Source: Valencia hispanica
Taxonomy: Eukaryota > Chordata > Actinopteri > Cyprinodontiformes > Valenciidae
DNA length: 64,000 nucleotides
Assembly (NCBI GenBank): GCA_963556495.2
Contig: OY747702.1
Coordinates: forward strand, 23,999,903-24,063,902
Direction of reading: 5' to 3'
Under the pieces are notes generated by a model. That model ran no database searches and was not told the origin of the DNA. It saw only the letters and a program-made list of their open reading frames with translations. Positions 23,532-36,008 of the stretch are shown in pieces; positions within the stretch are counted from its first letter, which is position 1; each line of letters starts with the position of its first letter. The position numbers and the translations under genes are program-made.

Positions 23532-26339
23532 TTGATGGTTTACTTGGGATCATTGAGAATAAGTAGTTGATTCTGGGCAAAATCATCATTTTTATTGAAG
23601 CAACCCTTCCCATAAGTGATATGGGTAGGGATTTACATCTAGCAAGATCATCTTCCACTTTTTTTAAAAGTGGGATGAAGTTTAGCGTTATTAAATCTGC
23701 CAGTCTTGGTGAGACATTGATACCTAAATAAGTAATATTCCCTGACTGCAGTTGTGTATTAGTTGGATATTAACCAATTTATAGAATAATCTGAAACGTT
23801 TGAGTAAGAGTTTATCAACCCGATTACCTGAGAGAAAGAGGTTTGTGAATGCTGGAGAAAAAGTAATACATCATCTGCATAAAGACTGATTTTATGTTCT
23901 ATGTTATTGCATTTTATGCCTTTAATATTGTGAGTTTGCCTGATTGCTGCAGCTAGTGGTTCAATAAAAAGCAGACAGGGAGGGAGAGAGAGGACATCCC
24001 TGCCTGGTACCTCTCTGAAGATAAAACCTAGATTATGTTTGGTTATTAGTCCTGATACATGCTGTTGGTGAACTGTATAATATTTTCATATATTTCAACC
24101 AGTTTCTAAAAGAATTTCCAAAGCCAAATTTATGTAAGGTTGTAAATAAGAGTTTCCAGTTAACTCTATCAAATGCTTTTTCTGCATCTAGAGATAATAT
24201 ATTAGTTTTAATGTTTTTACAGTAAGAAAAATCTATTAAATCTATTAATCTACGTGAATTTGTGGATGAATGTCTCCCTTTAATAAAACCAGTTTGATCA
24301 GGATGTATTATAAGAGGAGTTACTTTCTCTATCCTTTTTGCGAGGGCTTTGCAGATTATTTTAAGATCAACATTAATGAGGGATATGGGACGATAGCTGG
24401 TAGGAAACAAAGGGTCTTTAACTGATTTTAGTAGAAGACTAATGTAGGCAGAATTCATATTTGGTGGAAGTCGGCCATTTTCCTTGGTTTCCTGCAGCAT
24501 TCTGTGGAATGTTGGTGCCAAAATATTCCAGAATTCTTTATAGAACTCTGCTGGAAATCCATCTGGGCCTGGAGCCTTTTTATTGGGCATGCTTTGGAGG
24601 GCCTCCTGGAGTTCAGCCGCTGTTAGTGGTGAATCCAGGGCCATCGCTTGACCTTCAGATAATTTAGGTAGTGTTATGTTATCCAAAAATTTTTCAGTTT
24701 CATGATCTGATGGGTTTATCTCTGGTGAGTATAAAGCCTTGTAAAATTCTTTAAAGGTGTTGTTTATTCTTCCGGGATCATATACTGTATTCCCGGTCTG
24801 ATCTTTAATAGCAGATATAGTTGTTTTTTCTTTATTAATTTTAAGCTGGTTAGCCAAAAATCTACCTGATTTATTACCTTGTTCCAAGTTTTATATTCTA
24901 AGTCTTTGAATTAAGAACTGGGTCTGTTTATTAATAATTTCATTTAAATCTATCTTTGCTTTACGGATTTTGCCTAGTCTCTCCACATCTAGAGAAGCTT
25001 CTATTGAATTAAGTTTCTTCTAATTCCTGAATAAGTTTTTTTTCTATTTTCTTTTTATTTGATGAGAATGAGATTATTTTACCTCTAATCACAGCTTTCC
25101 CTGCCTCCCAAAGAATGGATGGTGACGTACCATGTATATCATTATATTCCAAATAAGAAGCCCACTCTTTTTCAAAATATTTAATAAAATTCTTTATCCT
25201 TAAGTAATGATATATTAAATCTCCAATTTTTGCTTTGAGGCGTTTCTGTTTTATTAACTAAAGTTAAAGAAACAGGAGCATGATCGCTAACAGATAAAGG
25301 GTGTATCTCAGTGTCTGAAATGTCAGTCAACAGCGAGCTGCTGACTAACAAATAATCCAGTCGAGAATACGAATGGTGGACATTTGAGAAGAAAGTATAT
25401 TTTTTGTCATTGGGGTGAAGAGATCGCCATGCATCGCAAAGTCCATAATCGCTCATGTACTGTTTGACTATATCTATAGATTTCCAGCTGCGCTGAGTCC
25501 CTGCTGTGCTGAGCCTGTCTATTTCTTCATTTAAACCAAAGTTGAGTTCGCCCCCAAGAAGAAGTGTGCAATCCATGTGTTCAAGGAGCACAGAGAAGAA
25601 GGAATGAAAGAATGAGGGGTCATCAACATTTGGACCATATATACTGACAATACATAACTTTCGGTTATGTATAGATAGTTTTACTATAATAAATCTACCC
25701 TCTGGATCTGTAACTGTATCTATTACTGTAAAATTAACATTTTTATCTATTAATATTGCTACTCCCCTTTGTCTAGAGTTATAGCATGCAGAAAACACAT
25801 TAGGAAACTCAGGGGATTTAAGATCAACTGCAGCTGAGGTAGATTTATGGGTTTCTTGTAATAAGACGACATCTGCCTTCAATCTTTTAAGCTGGTTAAA
25901 AATCTTAACTTTTTTCTCTCTGGTACCAGCTCCATGAACATTCCACGTGACAAACCTTAGAGTAGTCATAGTTTTGAGACAAAAGTTGTAAAGTCCATAT
26001 CACCATAGAAACAGATAAACAAAGGTGCATTATTAGTTTGTGCTTGAGGTTGCCTGATTGAAAATCCAAAAGCCGAGATATAAGAAAGAGAAAAATAAAA
26101 GAAAGTTGCGAAGGTGTTGAGGGTGAGAGAGAAAGAAATAGTTATGTTATGAAAAAAATCTGTGTGTGTGTGTGAGTGATAAAAGAAGAAAAACGGAGTG
26201 ACAAAGACATTTGGTGATAGACATGTGAAGATGAGAAAAGAAAAAGAGCCAGTATCCCAGTGCTTAGCCCTGGCCCCGCCCACATTGAGTAATGTAAACA
26301 ACTTTACAGAGCTGTGCTAACATTAGATTATAGTTGACT

Positions 26340-27177
26340 GATAAAACAACTCTTATCTAGCCAGTGTTCCATGACCAATAAAGCCAAGGAGTAAGCTGGC
26401 GGTCCCTGAACAGCTGCCCATTGACATACAGTTTACCTACTGCTACTGTAGCTCTGGTGCCTTCACTGATATATTTCTTCCTGATTGGGAACAAAACGCG
26501 CCTTCTATCCAGGATCTCCTTCGGATATTGACCATTAACGCTGTAATTCGTTCCCCGCAGCTCTCTGCCCTGGCCTCTGCCCTGCTCTTTTTGCTTGTAA
26601 TGCTCGAATTTAGCAGCCGGCTGTTGTTGGGCTTCTTACCTGGACGCGGTAAAAAGTGATGTTTTTTACCGTGGAGCTTTTACTGATGTTGGAGAAAATC
26701 TTGGACGGTGGATTCAGCGTCATCCTCAGCTTGTTCTGGGATCCCGGAAAAAACAAGATTGTCCCACATTCCCCTGGCCTGTATATCCAAGATAGTTTCT
26801 TTCATCTTCTTACTTTCTCCGGACAGCTGCGTCATCCCCTCGGTGAGTTTCTTTACACTGTCTCTAAGTGTTTGGTTTTCTGCAGCGAGCGATGCTACCT
26901 GTTGTTGGCTGAACTCCAGGGATTCCCTTAGAGTTTGAAATTCTTTGTGGAGAACCTCAACCAGGGCCAGACGGGCGTCTAGGCTGGTTAGCTTCTTATC
27001 TATTGAGTCCAGGACATCGCTGTAGCTTTTCTCTGGCGAGATGGTGGAGGTGCTGGCCTCAGAACGGGTGCGTTTTTGTAATGGTGTGCTTGTCGGCATA
27101 GCAGAGGTGGATTTTTGTGGCTTGCCCATAACAATGTTGTCAAAGCACTCGTCCAAGTAGCTTTCCAGGCTGTGCAA
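26340..27177 (-). pseudogene. L1 ORF1 (coiled-coil RNA-binding protein), broken
   Basis: ORF1 of the same LINE. The first 165 codons (27177-26680) are open. A Ser/Thr-rich, basic start (residues 20-50) is followed by a heptad-rich coiled coil (about 60-130, DSIDKKLTSLDARLALVEV onward), then DNLVFSGIPE, the first strand of the RRM domain of L1 ORF1 proteins. The frame stops near 26680. The C-terminal domain continues in other frames to about 26340, where PKEILDRRRVLFPIRKKY and ATVAVGKLYVNGQLF can be read. ORF1 trimers coat the LINE RNA; this copy cannot make a full protein. ORF2 begins roughly 370 bp downstream. Confidence 0.75.
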
Positions 27178-27377
27178 GGTTTCCTTGTCCAGTTTGTTTT
27201 ATGGAGAAATACAAAATAATGGTTATTATTATTAAACGTTTGCTATATTTGGCTTGAATGTTATGGTTTGTTTTTACCCGAGTTTGTTTGTTTTACCAGT
27301 TTACCGCTATATTACTTACGCACAGGTCTCGTGAGATCTCAGCAGCCGCTCATCTCTCTTTCTTCTCCTCACTCTTT

Positions 27378-27394
27378 ATACTCTTTCAAATCTT
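27378..27394. repeat. Target-site duplication, right copy, of the L1 element
   Basis: ATACTCTTTCAAATCTT, identical to 17415-17431. It marks the 5' end of the minus-strand LINE. Confidence 0.93.
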
Positions 27395-27399
27395 AACGG

Positions 27400-28300
27400 T
27401 TATTATTTGTACACTGTAATATTCAATTCTTTGAATTGATTTTCAACTGGATCCAAGCAAGGTGATTCACTGGGCCATTAGTGAAGCTCCTTTTGTCCGA
27501 AACCACTCAAGAGTTTCTTTGGTTATATTTTTGGGACTATTGTCATTCTCGGAAACCCGCCCTCAGTTCATCTTCAGATTCTTATCAAGAATGTCCTGGT
27601 ACATGTTTGTCAATACTACAGTATATGCTGTAAGACCATCCACACCATGATGTTCTACCTGCAAAATTCACTAATGGCATGGTGTTTTGGGGTGATGGGC
27701 AAAAAATATGGTGTGTCCAACATCATCCAATTTTCAGATCACTCCAAAGCTCTCTGTGACTGCTTCTTGGCTATCAGACAACTCTTTGGAATATTCTTTT
27801 AACGCCTCTGTCAGAAGTCAGTGGTCGTGGCTGGTTTATGGTAGAATTGTGGGGGGTTTCTTCATTTACAGACTGTGATTCAAACAACACGCCCTTAAAC
27901 ATTCAGAAGTTCAGTTGTAACCATTGCCTTTAGTGTTTTGCAGCTAAGACTTTTTCTCTTTTATCAATTATACCACTCTGTTCAATGCTGTAGTACTAAG
28001 AAAACCTTTGTATGTGATCAGCTAATATTGAAACAGCTGATACTGATTTGAACACGGCAGCAGGAATGCTTTCTTAATACTTTCTAAAGCTTTCTATGCC
28101 TTTAGCACCTTGTGTTCAATACTTATTCCCTGTCTCATTTACATTTTTTACACATTATTTTCAGACTAATTTACTTTGATTTGTAAGTGTGGATTACGTG
28201 GGTTTTTGCCAACATCTGGTGTGAATTTTATGTCTTTTTTTATTTATTTGGAAACATGTTGAGAAACATGCTGATGTGTTGAATGCTAATTTTTTTCCCA
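27400..28300 (-). mobile_element. Decayed Tc1-like transposon, 'gtgttcaatacttatt' family
   Basis: The right end is 'gagaaacatgctgatgtgttgaatgctaattt…ccca' followed by TA at 28301-28302. An inner copy, GTGTTCAATACTTATTCCC, at 28112-28130 gives the outer/inner repeat arrangement of IR/DR Tc1 ends. The stretch TTTGATTTGTAAGTGTGGATTACG between them is typical subterminal sequence of the family. The interior (for example ACCATCCACACCATGATGTTC) looks like antisense transposase with many stops. The left end is not clear. Confidence 0.6.
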
Positions 28301-30257
28301 TACTTTTGCTGTTACTTATTCTTTTCCCTAGTTTTAAATATGTTTACAAAGCTCTGCAAGTCATTTCTGCACCCAAGGATCTGTCATTGCTTGGAAAATT
28401 CACTACAGTGTTCAACAGACTTCTGTGCTTCCTAAAAAATGTTTAAAACAAACGCAGGATGACACAAAACTGCCTAAAGCGCACAGATCCTTCCTCTATG
28501 AACACGGTTTCTCTTTCTCTAAACATATTAGCCCTGCGTGAGAGATAGTGAGCGGACACAGAACAGAGCAGAAAGAAGGGAAATAACCTCTTTACACTGC
28601 CAACACACAGGGGCGATCAGTAAATCCCAAAATAAAACCCTTTTAAAAGGAGCGTAATATTAATTTACTGCCCTGAATCCAATATGGCTGACAGGCCAGA
28701 CATTAACAACCTTCTCCATCACTCCCCATGCAGCAGGAGAGGAAAAGGAGTCCACATCTCTCATAATAAAACGGCAGCACTCACCCTGACCTTTCTCTCC
28801 GCTTTTCCTCCCATCCTCCCTCCCCCACCCAGCCTTTTGTTCATCCGAAGAGCACGGTGAAGCTCTAGTTGGGGATTAAATGAAGTTGGGTTATAAACAC
28901 CAGTTTTTAGATAAATAAATTTGCTATCTGACTGTTCCTTTCCTTCTACACATCACATAAATGTCTTTCTTTGCTTGCATGTTTTTTCTTTACTTCATCC
29001 TTGTGCTGAGTTGCTAATTCATCAGGATGAGATTCAGAGAGGCACGCCGGCGCTGCTGCCGCTGAACCCCATTAATGTTTCGTGTACGTGTTTAACTCTT
29101 AATGAAAACTAAATGTTCTGTGTCCAATGAACGACATACATCACTTGCTGACACGTTGCCATTTTCCCTGTTTTTCTCAAGCACATTTTCCGTATTGCAC
29201 ACTGTTGCCGAGAAAAACATGGCAGCTCTCTGGGCATTACAACAGAACCGCCTGACATTATTTACTCTGTATGCAAGCGTGTCTCTTGTCTCATGGCATC
29301 AAGGAAAAGGCCACAGTTTATCATGAATAGTGACTATAATTGCTGTAAAGCGATGCCAAAACTTTGCTAATAAACAGCGGGGGAGCAGCAGGTCAGGTTG
29401 TTTGAAAATGTGTTGGTCCTAATGATGGCTGCTTCTTCTAATGCGCGACTTCCAGCTTTGTGACCATGACCATTAGTTGGCTGAGCGGACCCCCCCCTCC
29501 AAACTCTCTGCAGGCTAAAGAGGTTGGCTTGCTAAGATCGTGGGTGAGACCTGCCTCACACCTGCCAGGTTAATCATCTCTTAAAAAACAGATGATATTC
29601 AAGCAGAGAGAGTGAAAACCCTAAACAGGAAGCCCGAAGAGTTGCAAGAAGGGCTTGATGTTGTTACCATGCCGCTGCTTCTCATTTGCAGGGGTCACAA
29701 TTGGCATGAACTCCCAACTTTTGATGATGTTTCCAATTTGTATTTGTGTGTGGGTGCACGGTGGTGCGCTTCATAGGAGGTGGGGGTAAGCCTGCCATTT
29801 TATCGCATGTTCTTTAGGTTAATGAGGTTAAATACGTAATTTCTTTGGAGAAGTAAATTATCATTTTATGGGAGGGCATTCCAGTCACGCGCTACTTTAT
29901 GTCAAACTCATAATGAAGGGGCTGATGGTGACTAAATTGGCTTAGATTATTGTCACGGCACAACATACTTCAAAGTCCTTCTACACAAAAACACACAGGG
30001 AGTATAAGCCACTTAGTAGACTTTTTGCAGGTCAATGCACATACCAAATAAACATACTATAGCTCTATAGCCTCTTCATTACATTCTTCTCAGCAGGATT
30101 GGCTAAGGCCAACATTAAGTGTGAAGAGCATACAAGGTCACTGACAGGTCATTGCCTACGTGTACAAACAACAAACACTGAAGGCTAAATGTCTCCCTGC
30201 TTAATCAAGCAGCCAATGAAAATGATTTATTCAGTGCAATATGCCGGATGTGATGAA

Positions 30258-30271
30258 GGGGGGGGGGGGGG
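30258..30271. repeat. Poly-G run
   Basis: Fourteen consecutive G, a simple homopolymer. Confidence 0.9.
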
Positions 30272-30372
30272 CTGCAAACTGTGAAGTAAAATGGGACCAT
30301 TTGAAGGAAGTGCACAAGGTTTTGAACTCATATTTGCCTGCAGCTGCTTCTTCAGACAGAATTCAGCAGGCA

Positions 30373-30403
30373 AACACACACAGACACGCACGCACACACG
30401 CAT
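30373..30403. repeat. CA-rich microsatellite
   Basis: Imperfect (CA)n with interspersed CACG units. Confidence 0.7.
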
Positions 30404-30805
30404 ATTGCTAAAAACACAGAACACGGATGCACCAGCTGTCAGTGGGCTGAGCCATGATGTCCAGGGAAGATTTCCTGCTGCAAACAGACTCCATGCAAAC
30501 AGACTCCATGTCTCATCTGTCCAGCTGACCATGTCAACTCCCAAGTCAGGGGCACATCTACAGGAGGAGGATGAGGAGGAAGTGATGAAGTGTTTGTGAT
30601 GCAGGGAAAGAGACAGTTGAATATGCTTCTAAAACCCAAAATAGAATAATGTAACCACAGCGGTGCTGGGCAATATACAGACAAGAAGTTATTACAAAAT
30701 GGTTCACAAGGCAAAGTATATAGCAAAGTCTTTTTAGCTACGAATCCCACACAAACACAAACATAGTTCAAATGCCATAATATACCAATTACCAGCCTAC
30801 TTAAC

Positions 30806-31841
30806 CACACCACTTGCACAAATATTTGTACCCCCTTAACTTATTTGCATTTTGCTACATTACAACCAGAAACTTCCATGTAATTTCACAGAGAAAATTA
30901 TACATCGATACTTTTACCTTACATTACTGCAAACAAGGGATAGGCAAATATGTCATTGTTTAATGTTGTCAGGAAATAAATATTGCGATAAGAAATGTGA
31001 TTTAACCCTTGTCAGTCTGGTTGGGATTGCTGTTTTCTCACGGGTGGTTACAGAGCAGCTTTGATACATAAGAATGTATTTGAAAGCATGTCACAAAATA
31101 AATAAAAAAGGATGATTGTTTGCTGTTCAGCCATACGATTGCACCACCAAATTAAACCGATGTAAGGAAGTAGTCTTTTTTTATAACATGCGCGTTTTGT
31201 TTTCAAACTTATGTATGATAAAGATTTACGTCCATATTGTCCATCGTTATTGCAGAGCGACTCAGAATAACTCAGAAGGATCTGCAGAGATCCATAGCTC
31301 AGGCCAGGTCTGGGTGCCAGAGTGAAAGAAAGCCAAAAGAAAAACGTTCTGCAGTTTGCCACAAGCCATGAAAGGGACGCATCAAACATTTGGAAGAAGG
31401 TGCCTTTTTGCCATTTTGGTCTATAAGGATAACACTGACCACTGATGAAACATGGTGGTGGCACCATCCTGCTGTGGGGACGCTTTTCCTCGGCAAGGAA
31501 AGGGAAGCTGGTCAGAGTTGACAGGAAGATGGATGAAGCTACATAATAGTGCAAAAGACTCGCAACCGAGGTGAGATGTCACCTGTAACGTTCTGTAACA
31601 AGATATCAAAACTGATCGATAATTGCTGTTATTTAATTCAGAGAACCAATCGATTCAACCTGATCCAGTTTGAGCTGTTTTGGATTAAGCAAAGCGCAAA
31701 AATCTCAGGATGTGCGAAGGGCTCTGGATGTAAAAAAATGTCTGGATGTCCGAAGCTGGTAGAGACATGGCTAAATTGACTTGCGGCTGGAATTGTGAGT
31801 GCATTGATCATGATAAATCCATCCAAGTTTGTGGTTGCAAC
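30806..31841 (+). mobile_element. Decayed Tc1-like transposon, 3' end replaced by a LINE fragment
   Basis: The left end has the Tc1 pattern 'cttgcacaaatatttgtacccccttaac' followed by 'ttttgctacattacaaccag'. Relics of the transposase read on the plus strand from about 31260 to 31560 (GTTTGCCACAAGCCATGAAA, TGGTGGTGGCACCATCCTGC, AGTTGACAGGAAGATGGATG). The C-terminal 'aagctggtagagacatgg' is at about 31754. Inner right-repeat sequence 'agtttgtggttgcaac' at about 31826 is cut off where the RTE-like fragment begins. Frameshifts and stops are frequent. Confidence 0.7.
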
Positions 31842-32225
31842 CATCCATCCATCCTTTATCTTCCACTTATCCGGGACAGCAGCTAAAGCAGAGAGACCCA
31901 GACTTCCCCCTCCCCAGCCACTTTGGCCAGCTCCTCTGGTGAAATCCCAAGGTTCCTAGGCCAGCTGGGTCTTCCTCTGGATCTTCTCCTGGTGGGACTA
32001 ACTGGTTCACCACCAGGAGGCATCCTGACCAGATGCCCGAGGCACCTCAACTGGCTCCTCTCGATGTGGAGGAGCAGTGGCTCTACTCTGAGCCTCTCCT
32101 GGATGACTGAGCTTCTCACCCTATCTCTAAGGGAGAGTCTAGACACCCTGTGGAGGAAACTCATTTCAGCCATTTGTATCCGTGATCTTGTTCTTTTGCA
32201 ATATTTCCATATCATAGCGTAATGC
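31842..32225 (-). mobile_element. Non-LTR retrotransposon C-terminal fragment (RTE-like)
   Basis: On the minus strand this reads as the end of a fish LINE protein: RSRIQMAEMSFLHRVSRLSL, DRVRSSVIQERL, VEPLLLHIERSQLRCLGHLV and RRRSRGRPSW, then a 3' end with (GGAT)n at 31842-31855. Only about 110 residues remain, with a small deletion after the GEPVSP stretch. The family is very common in teleosts. I place it with RTE-like elements by memory of the motif, which is less certain than the LINE call itself. Confidence 0.75.
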
Positions 32226-35200
32226 TTTATTAAGTTATTCAATTTGACAGGGCAGAAGATTATTTTAACAGCAAAAGTAACAATGCCAATTACTCTTTCT
32301 ATTCAAATGCAGGATAATTAATTGTTTTCCCATGGAGTTCCCCAGTTCACAGCAAATGTTTACATATTGCCCATGCCTAAACCATAATTGCTTTATGAAT
32401 TTTATTTTAAAAATACTTTATATTTAGAAGGTTTTTTTTGTACTTTACCAATAATCTATTTGCAATTTCTTTAGCCTTATTATTTCTGTCTTTTTGTACC
32501 TACAAATCTCAGGTCTAATTTAAAAGCCAAATTCCACATACATATGCTCTTTTATCCTCCACCGCTGCTTGCTGTCAACTTGTCTTATCACCATCTGTAA
32601 AACATGCATGTATTTTTAAAATTTCACCCCTATCTGCTTGTAAAACAAAATTGCAAAATGCACTGCTGTTACAGTGCGAGGATATCAGCAGGGTAGAAAA
32701 TATTAGCCAGCGAGAAAATATAACTCTCTTTTGTGTTTCTCCCTCACGGCATCAACACATCATGTGCCCTTTGGAGCCAATTACATTTTTTTTTAAACAT
32801 CATGTCCCTGAAGGAAAGCATCATTGAGCAATCACTGGGCGTAATTTACATCACAATGATGAACAGCAGCTGTAACAAGTGCTTTATGACACCATCAGTC
32901 CTTACGATGTTCCCCGAAATTAATTCAATTAAAGTTACCATCCAGAGTATTAAACAATTTCAAGTTTAGCGACCATTAACGGGCAAAGATTTCTCATCCA
33001 CTGATGTTGATGTTTTTCTTCTAAATCCTCGGATTGTTCGAGTGGTTTTCTGCCTGATTTTAAAGCACTCGCTGTCTTTATTTAGTAATCAATCTAAGTC
33101 TGATGTTTGTGCATAATGGTTCCAGGAACAGCAGCAATTTCCAAACATTCTTGGAAATACCATCCATAAACCAATGACAACATTTATACAGGGAGTTATC
33201 AAACACACAAAATGAAGTGGAATTGGATGTGCAAGAGGGAGAAAAAGCTCCATCCACCTTCATATATAAACTGAAGAGTGGCTAACTGATTTATGTTTGT
33301 CCCCAAGATGACAAATATTTACCCCTCCGAATGTCTGCAGTTCAGAGTACATTTTTCATTGAGACAACCATGCTTCAGCAAGTACTCCTTCAACCACAGA
33401 CAACAGTTCCGTGTCAAGTACCCACGTATACCTATATAGAATCTGAAAGCACAATCAAAAACACGTTTGCAAAAAAACAAACAAAAGAAACAAATAAACA
33501 ATAAAGAACATAAAAATGCAAGAATGCAAATGGGGTAAAAAGTTAGCTCAGAGACAGATTTGTTATCTTCTCAGTTAAAGGAATCTAGAGAGTTACACAA
33601 GCAAAGAAAATCTGCAAACTTCACGGGTCATTAATACTGAAGTAGAAAACGATCAGTTACTGTCATCAGCTGCATTCGTGGCTACATGTAGAGCATTCTG
33701 CACTACATAAACATGTGGGAGAACTGGCGGCTATGGCGATGTGAACTTCATCAGCTCATGTTTGCATCTGAGGGATGTAGAAGCTTAAAAGAAATAGAAA
33801 TATCCATTGGTTCAAGGACAGAAGGAGAAGAAGGGCCTTGGAGAATATTGTTGAATATGTAAATCAGTCTCACACATGCCAAATGACATTGCTACCCTCT
33901 TGCTTTTAATTGAGTACAAAACTGGCTGCTAAACATATATCTTAATGCAGGACAGTGAATCTGTTTGCTTATATGCATTCTGGGTATGAATAACGCAATA
34001 CCACCAGCATTCCTGGTGAGAAGAGTTACACCAGAGATGCACTTTTGAAGCTTTGCGGAAATGTTCAGATGCCAATTCCTAAACAGACAGCTCTTCAAAA
34101 AAGATAGTCGTTTTTTTATGTCACTAATCAGTTTGTCAAAGAAGAGGAAAAAGTTGGGAGTCGGCTTGTGTAAATATGGCAAACATCAACACAATTAATG
34201 AGCCTTGCACCTTTGAACAGGAGCTTACACGTTTGCTTTTTCCGGTTTGTTGATTCCTGTTTATTAATTTTTCTTGTCATCTGTTTGAAGATCCGCCTCA
34301 GTGGGGGGGGGGGATCCAGGCATCACCGTTTACCGCCAGTGCCGGAAAGACACTCTGCGACACCTTTGCTTTCAGCTCGCTTTCAAGTCGGTGCCGTGTT
34401 GAAAGACGCGTTTGACTTGAAACCTACGAGACCATTTTAAGTCCCTGTCAGTGTAAAAGAGCTGACATTTTGGGAGCCCAAGTGAGATGCATGTTTGTGT
34501 GGGAAACGTGTTTGTGTGAACACACAGCTCAGAGCGATGCTTCCAGATGAACAGCTGAGAACCCTACATTTGTATCCGACACCAAGAGTGCGAGACAAAT
34601 TTATCATTGTGTTTTCTTAATAGCTGTGTGGTCATATGTGTGATTCTGAAGCCACAGTCCTATTCTTAGAGGAGTCATTACCAGTGTTGACTAAGAGGAT
34701 AAATTGAAAGAAATATTCATATTCATCACTCAAGCGCTACAGCTGATGCTTTGTCCCCACTCAGCCCCAGATGTTTCTGCAGACAGTCAAGCTTTGGGGC
34801 TAAACCAGCATTTCCAACAATTAGTTCTGTGCATAGGGGGCTTAATGGCCGGCTGTGACTTTCAAATAAACTCATTAGGCTGAACTATAAATGTAGTCAT
34901 TAACCAAACTACATACAGTATATGCCTTGCTTTATAACAAAGTTTAAGGAAGAATGCGAGTGCTTAGACAGCTTGCAAAAAAGATAGTTAATGTCTTCAA
35001 ATATATTTTAAAGAGCAAGCTTGGATTATTTGTAGATCTATGAAGTTATTATAAGTAATAGTTTCCTTACCTGTTTTGGAGAGATGTTATATTATATGTG
35101 AGTTTTTAGAAAAATGATAAAAGCCTGACTGTAGTGCAAGCCTCAAGCTAGTCAGTCAGGAAAGCCCGTTTCATAATATTTTAGAAATGTAAAAAAACTT

Positions 35201-35714
35201 TAGGCAAAGTACCCCAACCAAGTTACTTTATAAGTACCAAATAATATAATTTATTATATTGGATTGCATTGTGTAAAAACTATATCTCAGTTTTCAAGAG
35301 GAGCATTAAAGGCAATAGAGCAATGTTTTATACCCACAAAGAATAAGTGCATATATCCATGTGCATCGAAGACCTAGGTTAAAATTTTTTGCCGGTGATT
35401 CATAAGTCTTTCAGAAAAAAAGTTACATATTTCATTTGAATTACTGCTGTATAGTTTATTCAGGGAAATATTCACATGTTTCCTGTCAGAGCACATCCCC
35501 TTAAAGGAGGTTGTTTGTTTGGAAAAGGATGAACCAATTACAAAGGAAAGTGTGTGCGGTTACTAGGCAGACATGTTTAAGCTGCAGTCTTTGGGGTATT
35601 CGGCAAACATGCTTGTTCAGGCTGAGGAGTTTCTACAAAGTCAACAACTGGGCTTCCTTAGATACATTACTTTTGACCAATTTGACTGCATTAAATTGCA
35701 TAATTATGATAGTA
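32226..35714. other. Intronic, no gene seen
   Basis: No exon or clear transposon. 32680-33010 has dense homeodomain-type motifs and a non-repetitive look. An 11-G run lies at about 34302-34312. The rest is plain AT-rich sequence. Confidence 0.4.
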
Positions 35715-36006
35715 GTGACCTTCACAGAACAGCTGGATTTATAAGGAGATTAAATTAGACACAGGTGAGCTGTCTTTTCTAATTAATTCAATTCAGTTTA
35801 ATTGATAATTAGGCTACTTCTGAAGGGAATTGGTTGTACAGGATTTTATTTAGTGACATCGGTGTAAAAGCAACTGAAGACAAAGATTTTTTTCTACAAA
35901 AACAATACATCTTTGTCCTTCTGGTTCACAATTAGGTGCTCTGATGTTTGTGCTTGTAATGTAAAATATATGAAAAAGCTCAAAGCATATGAATACTTTA
36001 GCAATG
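35715..36006 (-). mobile_element. Tc1-like transposon end fragment
   Basis: The plus strand carries antisense 5' leader sequence of a Tc1 element (CACAGAACAGCTGGATTTAT, AATTAGACACAGGTGAGCTG, ACTTCTGAAGGGAATTGGTT). It then has a decayed repeat ending CATATGAATACTTTAGCAATG before TA at 36007-36008. Transposase coding sequence is absent or unreadable. Confidence 0.65.
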
Positions 36007-36008
36007 TA

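Larger units (their letters stand above)
18962..25969 (-). pseudogene. L1/Tx1 ORF2 (endonuclease and reverse transcriptase), broken and interrupted
   Basis: ORF2 of the LINE starts at MTTLRFVTWNVHGAG (25969). The APE-type endonuclease covers 25969-25181, with TWNVHG, LLQETH, SIYGPN, SRLDYLL and SDHAPVS motifs; the usual GGDxN is GGELN, so one catalytic Asp is changed. The reverse transcriptase follows from 24887, with KKAPGPDGFPAEFY, YRPISLINVDLK, DAEKAFDRVNW and an intact YADD at 23881-23870. The frame then meets the nested insert at 23531 and resumes at 20147 (FLWKDKPPRISLKTLQKT), then the C-terminal domain to 18962, including a Cys-rich TCLQCTSNIPDTYIHALWFC region. Subtracting the insert gives about 3.6 kb, or 1,200 codons, normal for L1. 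At least three frame changes occur (around 25180-24890, 24030 and 19310). Confidence 0.88.
17432..27377 (-). mobile_element. L1/Tx1-type LINE, near full length, carrying later insertions
   Basis: The 9,946-bp insertion is flanked by a perfect 17-bp duplication. On the minus strand it reads: short 5' UTR (27377-27178), ORF1, ORF2 with endonuclease and reverse transcriptase, a GC-rich 3' UTR, and an A-rich tail (17432-17449, T-rich on the plus strand). Two pieces interrupt it: 18533-18860 (a SINE) and 20148-23531 (a LINE tail split by an L2). Without these the LINE is about 6.2 kb, the normal L1 size. Both frames carry several frameshifts, so it is dead. It lies in the same orientation as the UNC5 exon, in what should be intron 1. 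Confidence 0.9.
28303..30805. other. Intronic, no gene; repeat-free sequence
   Basis: No exon or transposon recognised. The parts 28560-28780 and 29780-29990 keep mixed composition with many TAAT-type motifs and few repeats, which makes them candidate regulatory DNA (see findings). A 14-G run lies at 30258-30271 and a CA-rich run at about 30373-30403. Confidence 0.4.

Noticed and set aside
25966..26301. Open frame between L1 ORF1 and ORF2
   Set aside because: It lies in the inter-ORF spacer, with a Phe-rich reading from purine-rich DNA; no ORF1 or ORF2 motif.
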